Shown in pieces: positions 9,641-18,660 of a DNA stretch of 64,000 nt. A program made the position numbers and the translations under genes. Numbering within the stretch: the first letter of the stretch is position 1; every line of letters starts with the position of its first letter. Under the pieces are notes generated by a model that was not told where the DNA came from, did no database searches, and saw nothing but the letters and a program-made list of their open reading frames with translations. This DNA is from Methylocystis rosea. Its GTDB lineage: Bacteria > Pseudomonadota > Alphaproteobacteria > Rhizobiales > Beijerinckiaceae. The DNA is taken from the NCBI RefSeq assembly GCF_003855495.1, contig NZ_CP034086.1:806001-870000 (forward strand). Direction: 5' to 3'.

Positions 9641-9976
9641 CTGGTTTTCTCCCTTCTGAACCGGCCGCTCTGCAATGAGCGGTCTCTTCTTGGCGCGCAG
9701 GTCCCGGTTCCGACGCGCCAGTTTTCGCACACCCTTTGAGCGAAGGCGAGCTGCGACGGGCGAGATTCCGGAACCTCCAGCAGCGCTTGAGTTAATATAA
9801 ATTAGCTGCGCTCACTTGTCCCGCGACCAACGGCCACACGCGCGCAAAAAAGTATGCGCGGCCCTTTTATTGTACAAACTCGTCGCCTGACGATGATTTT
9901 TCATAAGGCCTGCCGTTAGAGAAGTTGCTTAAGCGTCATGCACTTGGCCTAACTTCGGCGCAATTTCAAGGCAATC

Positions 9977-10741
9977 ATGAGCGCCAGGGTTGGCGAAGTT
10001 AATTTTTCATTTAACTTAATCCAGCCTTCACAAACTATGGCGGGAAACATGTTGAACTTTCCTTATCTGCGCGACGAAGCTGAACTTTCTGTCATCGGCG
10101 GCTGTCTTTCGACCATCTGGTTGAAAGACCACCAGGCTCTAGTATTGCGCAAGACTCGGCCGGGTTTTGACGCGCTGACGATCCGTACAATTACCGAGAT
10201 TTTGTCGGCGATTGACCGAGGCGAGCTGAACGAGCTCCGCTACCTCGTCTATGATTTCGCGCATGGCGTGCGAGAGGCGCCGAGGCCGGCGGAGGGTTTC
10301 GGAGAGATGGCTGCCGAAAATTCCGAGCTGATCGTCGATACGCCGGTGATCACGCTCGCCTGGGCGCGCGGCCTGATGAGCGGCTCCGATTTCGACTTCG
10401 CGATGCATTGCTCCGCCATCGTCGCCGAAAGGGACGCGCAATTCTCCTTCTCGGGAGATCCCTCTGATCTTCTGGGACTTTACGCGGCGGTTGGCCGGAC
10501 GCTCGGCTTCGTCAAGGCGGAACGTCTCATGGAAGGCAATACGGCGCTCCCCGCCGAAGACGCCCATGAAATGCTGATCGTTAGAGACGTCGTCGAGCCG
10601 CAGCCTGGCGCCGCTGCGATAGAGCGCTACCTCGCTCAGTTCGGCCGACGCTATAACGCCTCGCACGCGATTTTTCGCGCGCAACGCATGGTGCAACCTG
10701 GGGTTGATCGGCGGAGCCTGGTGGCGCTTGAGCGCAACTGA
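9977..10741 (+). CDS. Divergent crotonase-fold protein beside the DSF-synthase operon
   Basis: A 254-residue protein with the outline of the enoyl-CoA hydratase fold: a strand-helix start (LVLRKTRPGFDALTIRTITEIL), the VDTPVITLAWARGLMSGSDFDFAMHCSAI segment where crotonases have the GxxxGGG helix, and AERDAQFSFSGD. The paired glycines and catalytic glutamates of the active family are replaced here, so catalysis is doubtful. It converges with the GGDEF-EAL gene of the RpfF-like operon, 17 bases apart. An internal ATG at 10037 is an alternative start. It may partner or antagonise the nearby synthase; that is inference. Confidence 0.75.
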   Translation: MSARVGEVNFSFNLIQPSQTMAGNMLNFPYLRDEAELSVIGGCLSTIWLKDHQALVLRKTRPGFDALTIRTITEILSAIDRGELNELRYLVYDFAHGVREAPRPAEGFGEMAAENSELIVDTPVITLAWARGLMSGSDFDFAMHCSAIVAERDAQFSFSGDPSDLLGLYAAVGRTLGFVKAERLMEGNTALPAEDAHEMLIVRDVVEPQPGAAAIERYLAQFGRRYNASHAIFRAQRMVQPGVDRRSLVALERN

Positions 10742-10758
10742 TGCTTGTTATCGAAAAA

Positions 10759-13053
10759 TCACGCCGCGCTGACGAGGCGCGGCGCGTCGCGCCAATACTT
10801 GAGGAGCGGTCTCAGCTCCTCTATTGGCCGAGGTCTCGTGTATAGATATCCCTGAATGAGAAAAATATTCTTGCTTGCCATGAAGGCGAGCTGAGCGTCA
10901 GTTTCGACGCCCTCGGCGACGAGATCGATGGACAGATCCCGCGCCAGCGCGGAGATCGCCGAAATGATCGCCTGCGTCTTCGGCGACTCGATCGCCTGCC
11001 GCGCGAAGGAGCGATCGATCTTGACCTTCTTGACCGGGAAACGATTGAGATAGCCGAGGCTGCTGTAGCCGGTTCCGAAATCATCGAGCGAGAGACGGAC
11101 GCCGAGCGCTTCGATCTCGCGTAATTTACTGTCGACGTCATCTGACACCATGAGCGTCGTTTCGGTGATTTCGAGCTCGAGACGATCGGGCTCCAATCCA
11201 GATTCGCGGAGCGTCGCCGCGACCATCTCGGCGAGATCCTTCTGTTGGAACTGTCTCGGCGCGATATTGACGGCGACACGGACGTTCGAAGGCCACGATT
11301 TCGCGTCCATGCACGCCTGCCGCAGCGCCCAGGCGCCGAGTTCGATGATCATGCCGGTTTCTTCGGCGACAGGAATGAATTCGCCCGGCGAGATCATTCC
11401 CCGGGTCGGGTGGCGCCATCGCAGCAGCGCCTCCATGGAAACGATGGTCGCGGTGCGGGAATCGACGACCGGCTGATAGTAGACGATCAATTCGTTCGCC
11501 AGGAACGCGTGACGCAGTTCGGTGTCGATTACCCGCTTTCGGGTCAGCGCATCCTGCATCTCCTGGGAATACCAAATCGCCTTGCCGCGCCCTTCAGCTT
11601 TCGACTGGTAAAGTGCGAGATCGCTGCATTTGAGCAGGCCGCCGGAGGTCTCCGAGTCTTTGGGCGCCGCAGCCATGCCGATGCTCGCGCCGATGTTGAT
11701 GACGTGATTTTCGACGATGAAGGTGCGATGCATCTCGGCAAGTATGTTGGCGGCGAGTTCATCAACGTCAGGAAGGTGGTCGCCGGCGCGCAGCAGCACG
11801 CAGAATTCGTCGCCGCCGAGCCTCGCCACGACATGCGGATGCGGCACGCAGGCGGCGAGACGCGCTCCGACCGCGGACAGCAGCTGATCGCCGATGGAGT
11901 GGCCCAGCGTGTCATTGACGTCTTTGAACCGATCGAGATCAATGTTGAGCAGCGCGGCGTGGAGCCCGCGTTGCCTGAGCTGAACCATTTCCTCCTCCAG
12001 CGTCTCCTGAAATTGATAGCGGTTCGGGAGATTGGTCAGATCGTCGAAATGCGCGATGCGCTCGATCTCACGGAGCGCGCGCTTTTGTATCGTCACGTCC
12101 TCGATGACGGTAATGAAGGATCCCGCTTCGGCGCGTTCGCAGTGAAACTCAAAGAAACGTTCGCCGAGCTTGTGCGTGAAGATGTTCGCACGCGGCATTG
12201 TGACGTGCCGCTTCCATCGCTCAAAAAAAATTTTGCCTTCCTGCGGCGACATGCCGACGCTTTTGCCGATCGCATGCGCCAGCGCTTCGAGCCGGATCGG
12301 CGTCGCCGCCGCCACGATGCCGAAGAAATCGATCACGCGCCGATTCACGACCGTGACGGACAGGTCGGCGTCGCCCATGCACAGGCCGTGCGTCATCGAG
12401 TTCAGCGCGAGGCTGAATTTCTGCCGCTGGCGGGTGGCGTCCAAGCCGTTGCGCAGCGCCGACTCCAGATTGCCGTGCAGAAATTTCGTCGTTGAATGAA
12501 TGGAGACGATCAGCAGCACGACAATCAGCGCAAGCCCGAGGTAGCGCCGTTCTTCATGCATCATCGCGGCGATCGCAAGCGGAAGCGCGAGGCCGAGCGA
12601 TTGCGCGAGAACGATCCAGGGACGGCCGGCGTTGCGACCCGCGAGTCCGCTAAGGCCGCTCATCATAATGACGATGCTGTAAATGCCGAGCACGTCGTTG
12701 TAGTGATTGTAGAACAAGACCGCGACGGACACACCGACCGCCGTCATGAAGCCGACCGCGCCAATCGCGTAGAGCCTCTCCCATTCCAGCGAATCCCGTC
12801 GGCGAAGCGAGACCGGCGTGCTCGCATGCGCAAAGAAAACGTAAAGGCGAAAGGCGCCGAGAACGCCGATCAGCGCCACGAAGTAGAGGTAGATTCGATC
12901 GCCGAGAAGGAGCCAAGCGAGCGCAGGCGCGATGAGGCCGCCGAGAAGGCCCGCAAAAAACGAACCGGCGGTGCCGAACAGGGTTTCAACCAGGTCGCTA
13001 TGGATTTGAAGATCGGAGCTTTCGCTGGCGGCTGGCTTCGCGCGGACGAGCAT
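10759..13053 (-). CDS. Membrane PAS-GGDEF-EAL cyclic-di-GMP protein
   Basis: A 764-residue inner-membrane regulator. About six hydrophobic segments fill residues 25-215, followed by a PAS-like domain (about 225-345), a GGDEF domain (ARLGGDEFCVLL near residue 412) and an EAL domain (MEALLRWRHP near 540, NIAPRQFQ, LEITET, DDFGTGYSSLGYL, KKVKIDRSF, VAEGVET). Both catalytic cores look intact, so synthesis and breakdown of c-di-GMP are both possible. The RxxD inhibitory site before GGDEF is absent. It starts three bases after the RpfF-like gene stops, so the two are co-transcribed. This mirrors the rpfF-rpfR pairing of Burkholderia, but with a membrane sensor in place of the soluble RpfR N-terminus. 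Confidence 0.95.
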   Translation of the reverse strand: MLVRAKPAASESSDLQIHSDLVETLFGTAGSFFAGLLGGLIAPALAWLLLGDRIYLYFVALIGVLGAFRLYVFFAHASTPVSLRRRDSLEWERLYAIGAVGFMTAVGVSVAVLFYNHYNDVLGIYSIVIMMSGLSGLAGRNAGRPWIVLAQSLGLALPLAIAAMMHEERRYLGLALIVVLLIVSIHSTTKFLHGNLESALRNGLDATRQRQKFSLALNSMTHGLCMGDADLSVTVVNRRVIDFFGIVAAATPIRLEALAHAIGKSVGMSPQEGKIFFERWKRHVTMPRANIFTHKLGERFFEFHCERAEAGSFITVIEDVTIQKRALREIERIAHFDDLTNLPNRYQFQETLEEEMVQLRQRGLHAALLNIDLDRFKDVNDTLGHSIGDQLLSAVGARLAACVPHPHVVARLGGDEFCVLLRAGDHLPDVDELAANILAEMHRTFIVENHVINIGASIGMAAAPKDSETSGGLLKCSDLALYQSKAEGRGKAIWYSQEMQDALTRKRVIDTELRHAFLANELIVYYQPVVDSRTATIVSMEALLRWRHPTRGMISPGEFIPVAEETGMIIELGAWALRQACMDAKSWPSNVRVAVNIAPRQFQQKDLAEMVAATLRESGLEPDRLELEITETTLMVSDDVDSKLREIEALGVRLSLDDFGTGYSSLGYLNRFPVKKVKIDRSFARQAIESPKTQAIISAISALARDLSIDLVAEGVETDAQLAFMASKNIFLIQGYLYTRPRPIEELRPLLKYWRDAPRLVSAA

Positions 13054-13056
13054 GAG

Positions 13057-14118
13057 CTAATCCTCTTTCAAAGGCGGCGGCTTTTTCAAAGCCTCGCCCT
13101 TGCCGGAGGGAAGCTCGTCGCGGGGAAGACGCGACTGCGCCGAAACAAGCCGTTCCATATAACGCAGGTCGTGCCGTGAAATGGCCATGGAGCAATCCGT
13201 CCAAAGCTCGACCACCCGAAGCAATTCTTCTTTGCGCACGGGGAAACATTGCTTGCGAAAGTTGACGAGGGCCTGACGGCGCCGCCAGTTCGCGCCGTCC
13301 GGGTCGAGCATCCACTCATGGGCGGTTTCGAGCGCCCGGCCTTCCGGCGCGACGACGTCGATAATGTCGAGATCGAACAGTTCGCGCGCCGTATAAACGC
13401 GGCCGGCCGAAAGAATCTGTTGTGTTCGCGCCGGCCCCACGCGCCTGGTGAGAAACGTCACCGCGCCCATTCCCGGAAAGGTGTTGAAGGCGATCTCGGG
13501 CACTCCAAGACGCGCGCTCTCCTCGGCGATGACAAAATCGGTGGCCAGCGCCCCTTCGAAGCCGCCCCCCATGCACTGTCCTCTGACGACGGAGAGCGTC
13601 AGGACAGGAAGATCGAAAGCCGATGTCAGCGTGTACATGACCTCGATACAGGCGTAGGCGTAGGTTAACAGGGAATCACGGTCATTGTTCCTGATGCAGG
13701 AAACGAATGTCGCAAGATCGCCGCCCAAGCTGAATACATTTGGCTTCTTGGAGGCCATCACGATGTAGCGGATCGGCCACTTCGAGCCCTCCGTCTGCGC
13801 CAGACGTTTGATCGCGTCGCGAAACTCGATCGCCTCCTGCAACATCCGCAAAGTGTAACAGTGCGGCGAGTCTGCGCGATAGTTCATCCACACCGATTGC
13901 GTCGGCGCGTCATATTCAATTTCTAGGTGTTCGAAGCGCCAGTGCGGAAAATCTTGGGGAGGGTGCCGTAGGTGCGCGGCGCCGATCATATCCGATACTT
14001 CGGGGCCAAGGCCTCCCCCCTCGATGACGCAAAAAAACGAGCCGTCCGGGTCCCGACGCAAGGCGCGGCGGCGCGGGCGGGCTAAGCCGCCAAGCTTCAA
14101 GTGAGTTTGATCCAGCAT
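13057..14118 (-). CDS. rpfF: DSF synthase (RpfF-like crotonase)
   Basis: A 353-residue crotonase-family protein resembling RpfF, which makes cis-2-unsaturated fatty-acid signals (diffusible signal factor) by dehydrating and releasing 3-hydroxyacyl-ACP. The oxyanion-hole segment FSLGGDLATF (about 129-138), the GGGFEGAL motif with Glu188 and GVPEIAFNTFPGMGA with Glu208 are present. The two glutamates are 20 residues apart, as in Xanthomonas RpfF (141 and 161), so the active site appears conserved. The roughly 60-residue N-terminal extension is longer than in RpfF. It heads an operon with the GGDEF-EAL gene, and a large inverted repeat lies 33-75 bases upstream. The chemical product is not predictable by eye. 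Confidence 0.87.
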   Translation of the reverse strand: MLDQTHLKLGGLARPRRRALRRDPDGSFFCVIEGGGLGPEVSDMIGAAHLRHPPQDFPHWRFEHLEIEYDAPTQSVWMNYRADSPHCYTLRMLQEAIEFRDAIKRLAQTEGSKWPIRYIVMASKKPNVFSLGGDLATFVSCIRNNDRDSLLTYAYACIEVMYTLTSAFDLPVLTLSVVRGQCMGGGFEGALATDFVIAEESARLGVPEIAFNTFPGMGAVTFLTRRVGPARTQQILSAGRVYTARELFDLDIIDVVAPEGRALETAHEWMLDPDGANWRRRQALVNFRKQCFPVRKEELLRVVELWTDCSMAISRHDLRYMERLVSAQSRLPRDELPSGKGEALKKPPPLKED

Positions 14119-14150
14119 TTGGCAATGCCTTCAACTCGTATTCGAAGCAT

Positions 14151-14193
14151 TTTCCGTCACAGAAGTTCAGACAAAGGTCTGAACAGACGGAAA
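14151..14193. promoter_or_regulatory. Two-part inverted repeat upstream of the RpfF-like gene
   Basis: Outer arms TTTCCGTC (14151-14158) and GACGGAAA (14186-14193) enclose inner arms GTTCAGAC (14165-14172) and GTCTGAAC (14177-14184) around a four-base centre. No T tract follows on either strand in the needed orientation, so an intrinsic terminator is unlikely. An operator or structured leader for the operon starting at 14118 is the better reading, by inference from position. Confidence 0.55.
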
Positions 14194-14240
14194 AAACGTG
14201 GTTCTACTTCGGCGTTCTATTAACCTTTGTGACGCTTGCT

Positions 14241-15596
14241 CTAGGCGACTTCGAACCAAGTCGCCAGTCCGCCCGCTTCGTGCTCCAGAATATCATCATG
14301 AATGGCCCACTTTCCAGGCGATTCGGCGAGGAAGGCGGCGTGCTTGGTTTTTCCGGGGGGAACGATCACGCCGTTGCGCCAATAGGGCTCCCATCCGTCA
14401 TCGAGGTCATGCAGGAGACGCATGCACTGCCCGTGAACATGCATCGCGAGCGCCGCGGCCGACTTGTTGACAAAGCCCAGCGTCACCGGGGTTCCGCGGG
14501 CCACTTTGAAGAGAGGCTGGCCTTCGTAGCCTTTCGTCAAGGCGCCGTTGATCGTCCAGGCGGCGCCCGCCGCGTTCCTGCGCGGTTCGATCACTAGATC
14601 GACCTTCTTGGCGCTCGCAAGCTTGATCTCGGCAGGGAGCGCCGCATTCTGCGGGAGCGACGCTATCGGTGGGCGCTTCGACGCCTTTGCGCCCTTCGCG
14701 TCCGCGACGAAAAGGTCGCGATCCTCGCCATTTGGTCCGCGCAAGATCAAATTGGCCCTGGCGCCCTCGGTCTCCGGCATGTCGAACATCAGCTCGAAGC
14801 GCGCCCCCGGCGCGACGGGAATGCTCCGCTTGATCGGCTCGAAGGCGTCGCACGGCTGGCCGTCGATGGCGATGACGAAAGGCTGCGCGCCCGCGAGGGA
14901 CAGCACCATGATGCGCGCATTGCTGAGATTGGCCAGGCGCAGCCGCACCCTAGCGCCGGGCGCGAGGCTCTGCAGGGCCGGCGCAGCCTTGCCATTGACG
15001 CAGAGCAGCGGGCCGATCCGGCCGACGCCGCTTGCCGCCGCCGGATCGTTGAAGCCGCCGACGACCTGGCCCGCGTCATCAAGCCGCCAGTCGTCGAGCA
15101 CGAGAAGCAGGTCGGCGTCTGCGGGCAGCGGCGTCGGCTCATCGACGACCAGCAGGCCCTTGAGGCCGCGCCCGACAAGCTCCGGCGTCGCGCCGTAGAC
15201 GCTCGGCCGGTAGCAGAATAGGCCGGGATCGGCGAGCGTGCGGCGGTAATCAAAGGACCCGCCTGGCGCGACCGCCGCCTGAGTCAGCGGGGCGACGCCC
15301 TCCATCGCATTGTCGCCCCGCAAGCCATGCCAGTGAATGGTCGCGGGTTGGTCAAGCTTGTTCAAGAAACGGACGGCGAGTTCGTCGCCCTGCTGGTAGC
15401 GCAGGACGGGCCCCGGCGTGTTTCCGTCGAAACCGAGAATGCTGGTTTCGCCGCCGGACAGGCGCGCCTTCCCCGGCCGGGCTTCGAGCTGCCGCAGGGA
15501 GCGCGGCGGCGACTGCGCCACCGCCGGAAGCGCCGCCAGGCTGGCGGCGACGCCCGAAAGAACGACGCGGCGGGAGAGGAGTTGTGACATCGCCAT
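14241..15596 (-). CDS. Multicopper-oxidase-fold protein lacking key copper ligands
   Basis: A 451-residue exported protein with a twin-arginine-like signal (LSRRVVLSGVAAS, first 28 residues) and a three-cupredoxin layout. HWHG (88-90) and HVHGQ (near 384) remain. The second trinuclear motif, normally HxH after GxFWY, reads LFCYRPSV (127-133). The C-terminal HCHxxxH block reads IHDDILEHEAGGL (432-444), so the type 1 cysteine and one histidine are replaced by Asp. At least four usual ligands are missing, so oxidase activity is unlikely. FtsP/SufI is a known copper-free relative in fold, but the C-terminal wording here follows ordinary bacterial laccases. It stands alone between the RpfF-like operon and a small exported protein. 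Confidence 0.9.
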   Translation of the reverse strand: MAMSQLLSRRVVLSGVAASLAALPAVAQSPPRSLRQLEARPGKARLSGGETSILGFDGNTPGPVLRYQQGDELAVRFLNKLDQPATIHWHGLRGDNAMEGVAPLTQAAVAPGGSFDYRRTLADPGLFCYRPSVYGATPELVGRGLKGLLVVDEPTPLPADADLLLVLDDWRLDDAGQVVGGFNDPAAASGVGRIGPLLCVNGKAAPALQSLAPGARVRLRLANLSNARIMVLSLAGAQPFVIAIDGQPCDAFEPIKRSIPVAPGARFELMFDMPETEGARANLILRGPNGEDRDLFVADAKGAKASKRPPIASLPQNAALPAEIKLASAKKVDLVIEPRRNAAGAAWTINGALTKGYEGQPLFKVARGTPVTLGFVNKSAAALAMHVHGQCMRLLHDLDDGWEPYWRNGVIVPPGKTKHAAFLAESPGKWAIHDDILEHEAGGLATWFEVA

Positions 15597-15700
15597 CTAG
15601 CTATGGCGCAGCCCGGCCCGTTGGGCAATGATTGAGAGCTTCAACGTCTCGCGCGCCGTGAGGGGAGCGAGAACGGCCAAAACACGAGGAGGCTAGAGAC

Positions 15701-16018
15701 ATGAGCGCGCCGCGCATGAAGAAGACTGCCGCAATTTTGGGCTTCTGCAGCGCGTGCGGGTTTCTGCCGCTCACCGCGTGGGCGCAGGCTTCGCAAGGCT
15801 ATTCCGACTATCGCCAGTCGCTGATCGCCGGCGGCTGGAAGCCCAATGTCGGCTACGGGCTGAAAACCGCCCGCGGCAAGCCCCTCTATAAGTTTCCGGA
15901 AGTCGTCTGCGGTCCGACGCTCTGCAACGCCAAATGGCGCGATCCCCAGGGTCATGAAAAGGTCATTACGCTGATCCGCGGCCTCGAGGGGGCGGATCAC
16001 CGCGTGGCGCCACAATAG
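15701..16018 (+). CDS. Small exported protein, unknown function
   Basis: A 105-residue protein with a signal peptide (cleavage probably WAQA|SQG, near residue 30) and a mature domain of about 75 residues starting YSDYRQSLIAGGWKPN. It has two cysteines close together (EVVCGPTLCNAKW), likely disulfide-linked in the periplasm. AGGAGG precedes the ATG by ten bases. It does not resemble a family I can name. It is divergent from the copper-oxidase-like gene, about 100 bases away, so the two may share a promoter region. Confidence 0.75.
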   Translation: MSAPRMKKTAAILGFCSACGFLPLTAWAQASQGYSDYRQSLIAGGWKPNVGYGLKTARGKPLYKFPEVVCGPTLCNAKWRDPQGHEKVITLIRGLEGADHRVAPQ

Positions 16019-16233
16019 ACAGCGGCGGCTGGCATCCCGCCGCGACCATGCTATAGAGCGACGCCCGACGAATCGAGTTCGCGCTTGGGAGCGCCTTGGC
16101 GCGCCCTCAAAACGCGCAAGGGACTGCGCCTTTTCGGGGGAACAGGATCGTTTGAGAGGAAGTCGAACAGTGCGATTTCATCTCAAGCGATCCCGGTTCA
16201 CGGGCAGGGGATGAGGCGGCCCTTCCGCCGATC

Positions 16234-16318
16234 GCGGGCGTGGCGGAACTGGTAGACGCGCCGGATTTAGGTTCCGGTGACGAAAGTCGTGGGGGTTCGA
16301 CTCCCTCCGCCCGCACCA
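16234..16318 (+). tRNA. tRNA-Leu (UAG)
   Basis: An 85-base class II tRNA with acceptor GCGGGCG/CGCCCGC, anticodon stem CCGGA/TCCGG around TTTAGGT (anticodon UAG), a long variable arm (TGACGAAAGTCGT), T-arm GGTTCGACTCC and encoded ACCA end. It lies about 80 bases before tig. Confidence 0.97.
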
Positions 16319-16395
16319 GAGCCGCCGACCGTGGCAGTCGAATAATCGTCGTCGCGCGCCGGCGACGCGCAGTCATCATTAAGAAGGCTATTGAG

Positions 16396-17742
16396 ATGCA
16401 AGTGACGCAGACCTCCTCGCAGGGTTTGAAGCAGGAATACAAGGTGGTTCTGCCGGCCGGCGAACTCGCCGCCAAGCTCGCCGCCCAGCTCACCGAGATT
16501 CAGGCGAAGAGCCAGATCAAGGGATTCCGCCCCGGCAAGGCGCCGATTGGCCATCTCAAGAAGCTCTACGGAAAGAGCATCATGAGCGACGTCTTGCAGG
16601 AGGCGGTGAACGACGCCAACCGCAAGATCGTCGAGGAAAACGAGCTGCGCATCGCGCTCGAGCCGAAGATCGATTTCCCCGGCGGGCAGGAGGAAGTCGA
16701 GCGCGCGCTGACGGCAGAGGGCGATTTCTCCTATGTCGTCACCTTCGAAACGCTGCCCAAGTTCGACATCGGCGCTTTCGACGACATCTCCCTGGAGCGT
16801 CCCGTCGCCGAAGTGGCGGATGACGATATCGAGAAGGCGCTGCAGTCTCTCGCCGATCGTGCTCAGGAATTCGAGGCGAGGCCAGAAGGGGCCAAGGCGG
16901 AGAACGGCGACAAACTGACGATCGATTTCACCGGAAAGCTCGACGGTGAGCCCTTTGAGGGCGGCGCGGGCGGGGACGTCGATCTGGTGCTGGGCGCGGG
17001 AACCTTCATCCCCGGTTTCGAGGAGCAGCTCGAGGGCGCCGCCGCCGGCGAGCAACGCGTCGTCAAGGTCCGGTTCCCGGAGGACTATGCGGCCAAGCAG
17101 CTCGCGGGGAAGGACGCCGAGTTCGACGTGACGGTCAAGGCCGTTGCGGCGCCCAAGACGCTCGGGCTCGACGAGGAGCTTGCCAAGAAATACGGCTTCG
17201 AGTCGCTCGAGGCGATGAAGACCGCCGTTCGCGGCAATCTCGAAGCCGATTTCGACAAGGCGTCGCGCGAAAAGATGAAGCGCGCGCTCCTCGACGCGCT
17301 CGACAGACGCTATTCCTTTGAGCTGCCGGAGAGCCTTGTCGCGCAGGAATTCGCCAATATCTGGGGCCAGCACGAGCAGGAAAGCCAGCGGGCGGGCCAA
17401 CCCGTCGCCGAAGACGGCAAGACGGAGGAAGAGACGAAGGCCGAGTTCCGCAAGATCGCCGAACGACGCGTGCGGTTGGGGCTGGTTCTGGCGGAGATCG
17501 GCAAAAGCGCCGACGTGAAGGTGGACGAAAAGGATCTGACCGACGCTTTGGTCGAGCGGGCGCGCATGTTCCCAGGCCAGGAGAAGGCGGTTTGGGACTA
17601 TTACCGCAACAATGAGCAGGCCCTCGCCCAGCTCCGTGCCCCGATCTACGAGGAGCGCGTCGTCGACCACCTCTCCAAACTGATCAAGATCGCCGACAAG
17701 ACCGTCTCCCGCGCAGAGCTGTTCAAGGAAGACGAGGAATAG
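16396..17742 (+). CDS. tig: Trigger factor
   Basis: Ribosome-bound chaperone and peptidyl-prolyl isomerase, 448 residues. The N-terminal ribosome-binding domain carries the signature GFRPGKAP (the family's GFRxGKxP) near residue 45. A FKBP-type PPIase domain follows (NGDKLTIDFTGKLDGEPFEGG, about 170-250), then a charged helical C-terminal domain. The frame is open upstream through the tRNA, so the start is set at MQVTQTSSQGLKQEYKV (16396), matching the family. clpP follows 208 bases on, the usual tig-clpP order, though clpX is not next. Confidence 0.97.
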   Translation: MQVTQTSSQGLKQEYKVVLPAGELAAKLAAQLTEIQAKSQIKGFRPGKAPIGHLKKLYGKSIMSDVLQEAVNDANRKIVEENELRIALEPKIDFPGGQEEVERALTAEGDFSYVVTFETLPKFDIGAFDDISLERPVAEVADDDIEKALQSLADRAQEFEARPEGAKAENGDKLTIDFTGKLDGEPFEGGAGGDVDLVLGAGTFIPGFEEQLEGAAAGEQRVVKVRFPEDYAAKQLAGKDAEFDVTVKAVAAPKTLGLDEELAKKYGFESLEAMKTAVRGNLEADFDKASREKMKRALLDALDRRYSFELPESLVAQEFANIWGQHEQESQRAGQPVAEDGKTEEETKAEFRKIAERRVRLGLVLAEIGKSADVKVDEKDLTDALVERARMFPGQEKAVWDYYRNNEQALAQLRAPIYEERVVDHLSKLIKIADKTVSRAELFKEDEE

Positions 17743-17950
17743 TCGGTCGTCCGGCTGTCTTCTTCCCGCAGGCGGCGGCGCGCCGCGATGAAATCCGGCA
17801 TCTCAGGCTCATGCGCACGGCGCGCTGCGGAGATCGTGGCGTGACAGCCGCAATCGAGTCTTTGCGTCTGGCGCGGGCGCAGATATATGACGGTCAAGAG
17901 TTCCCGGCGCAGGCGCATCCGCCTCCGCCGGACCACAGAGGCGATACGCG

Positions 17951-18586
17951 ATGCGCGACCCAATCGAAAACTACAGCCAATATCTCATCCCACAGGTGAT
18001 CGAGAACACTTCGCGCGGCGAGCGCGGTTTCGACATCTATTCCCGCCTGCTGCGCGAGCGCATCATTTTCATCACCGGGCCGATCGAAGATCACATGGCG
18101 TCGGTCATCATCGCGCAGCTGTTGTTTCTAGAGTCCGAGAACCCCAAAAAGGAAATCTCGCTCTACATCAACTCGCCGGGCGGCGTGGTGACGTCCGGGC
18201 TCGCCATCTACGACACGATTCAGTTCATCAAGCCGAAGGTTTCGACGCTTTGCGTGGGGCAGGCGGCGTCGATGGGCTCGCTTCTGCTGGCCGCGGGCGC
18301 CGCCGGTCTGCGTTATGCGCTCCCGAACGCGCGCGTGATGCTTCACCAGCCGTCCGGCGGCTTTCAGGGTCAGGCGTCGGATATCCAGCGCCACGCGGAA
18401 GACATTCTGAAAGTCAAAAAGCGCCTCAATGACATCTATGTCCGTCACACCGGCAAGGATTATGAGACGATCGAGCACACGCTTGACCGCGATCATTTCA
18501 TGTCGGCGGAAGAGGCGCGGCATTTCGGCATCGTCGACGCCGTTCAGGAGCGACGGCCCGACGACGAGAGCGACGCCAAGCGATAA
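17951..18586 (+). CDS. clpP: ATP-dependent Clp protease proteolytic subunit
   Basis: Serine peptidase that forms the tetradecameric chamber used by ClpX/ClpA. It has 211 residues with the catalytic Ser in [16 protein letters not shown], His in [11 protein letters not shown] and Asp in [14 protein letters not shown]. It sits downstream of tig as usual. The gene usually found next, clpX, is replaced by pccA after 74 bases. Confidence 0.97.
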   Translation: MRDPIENYSQYLIPQVIENTSRGERGFDIYSRLLRERIIFITGPIEDHMASVIIAQLLFLESENPKKEISLYINSPGGVVTSGLAIYDTIQFIKPKVSTLCVGQAASMGSLLLAAGAAGLRYALPNARVMLHQPSGGFQGQASDIQRHAEDILKVKKRLNDIYVRHTGKDYETIEHTLDRDHFMSAEEARHFGIVDAVQERRPDDESDAKR

Positions 18587-18660
18587 ACGCCGAAGGCGTC
18601 GGCCGCGTTTTCTGAGCGTCCGGCGCCAATTGCTTGAGGGATTGGGGCACTGGGGCGCGC

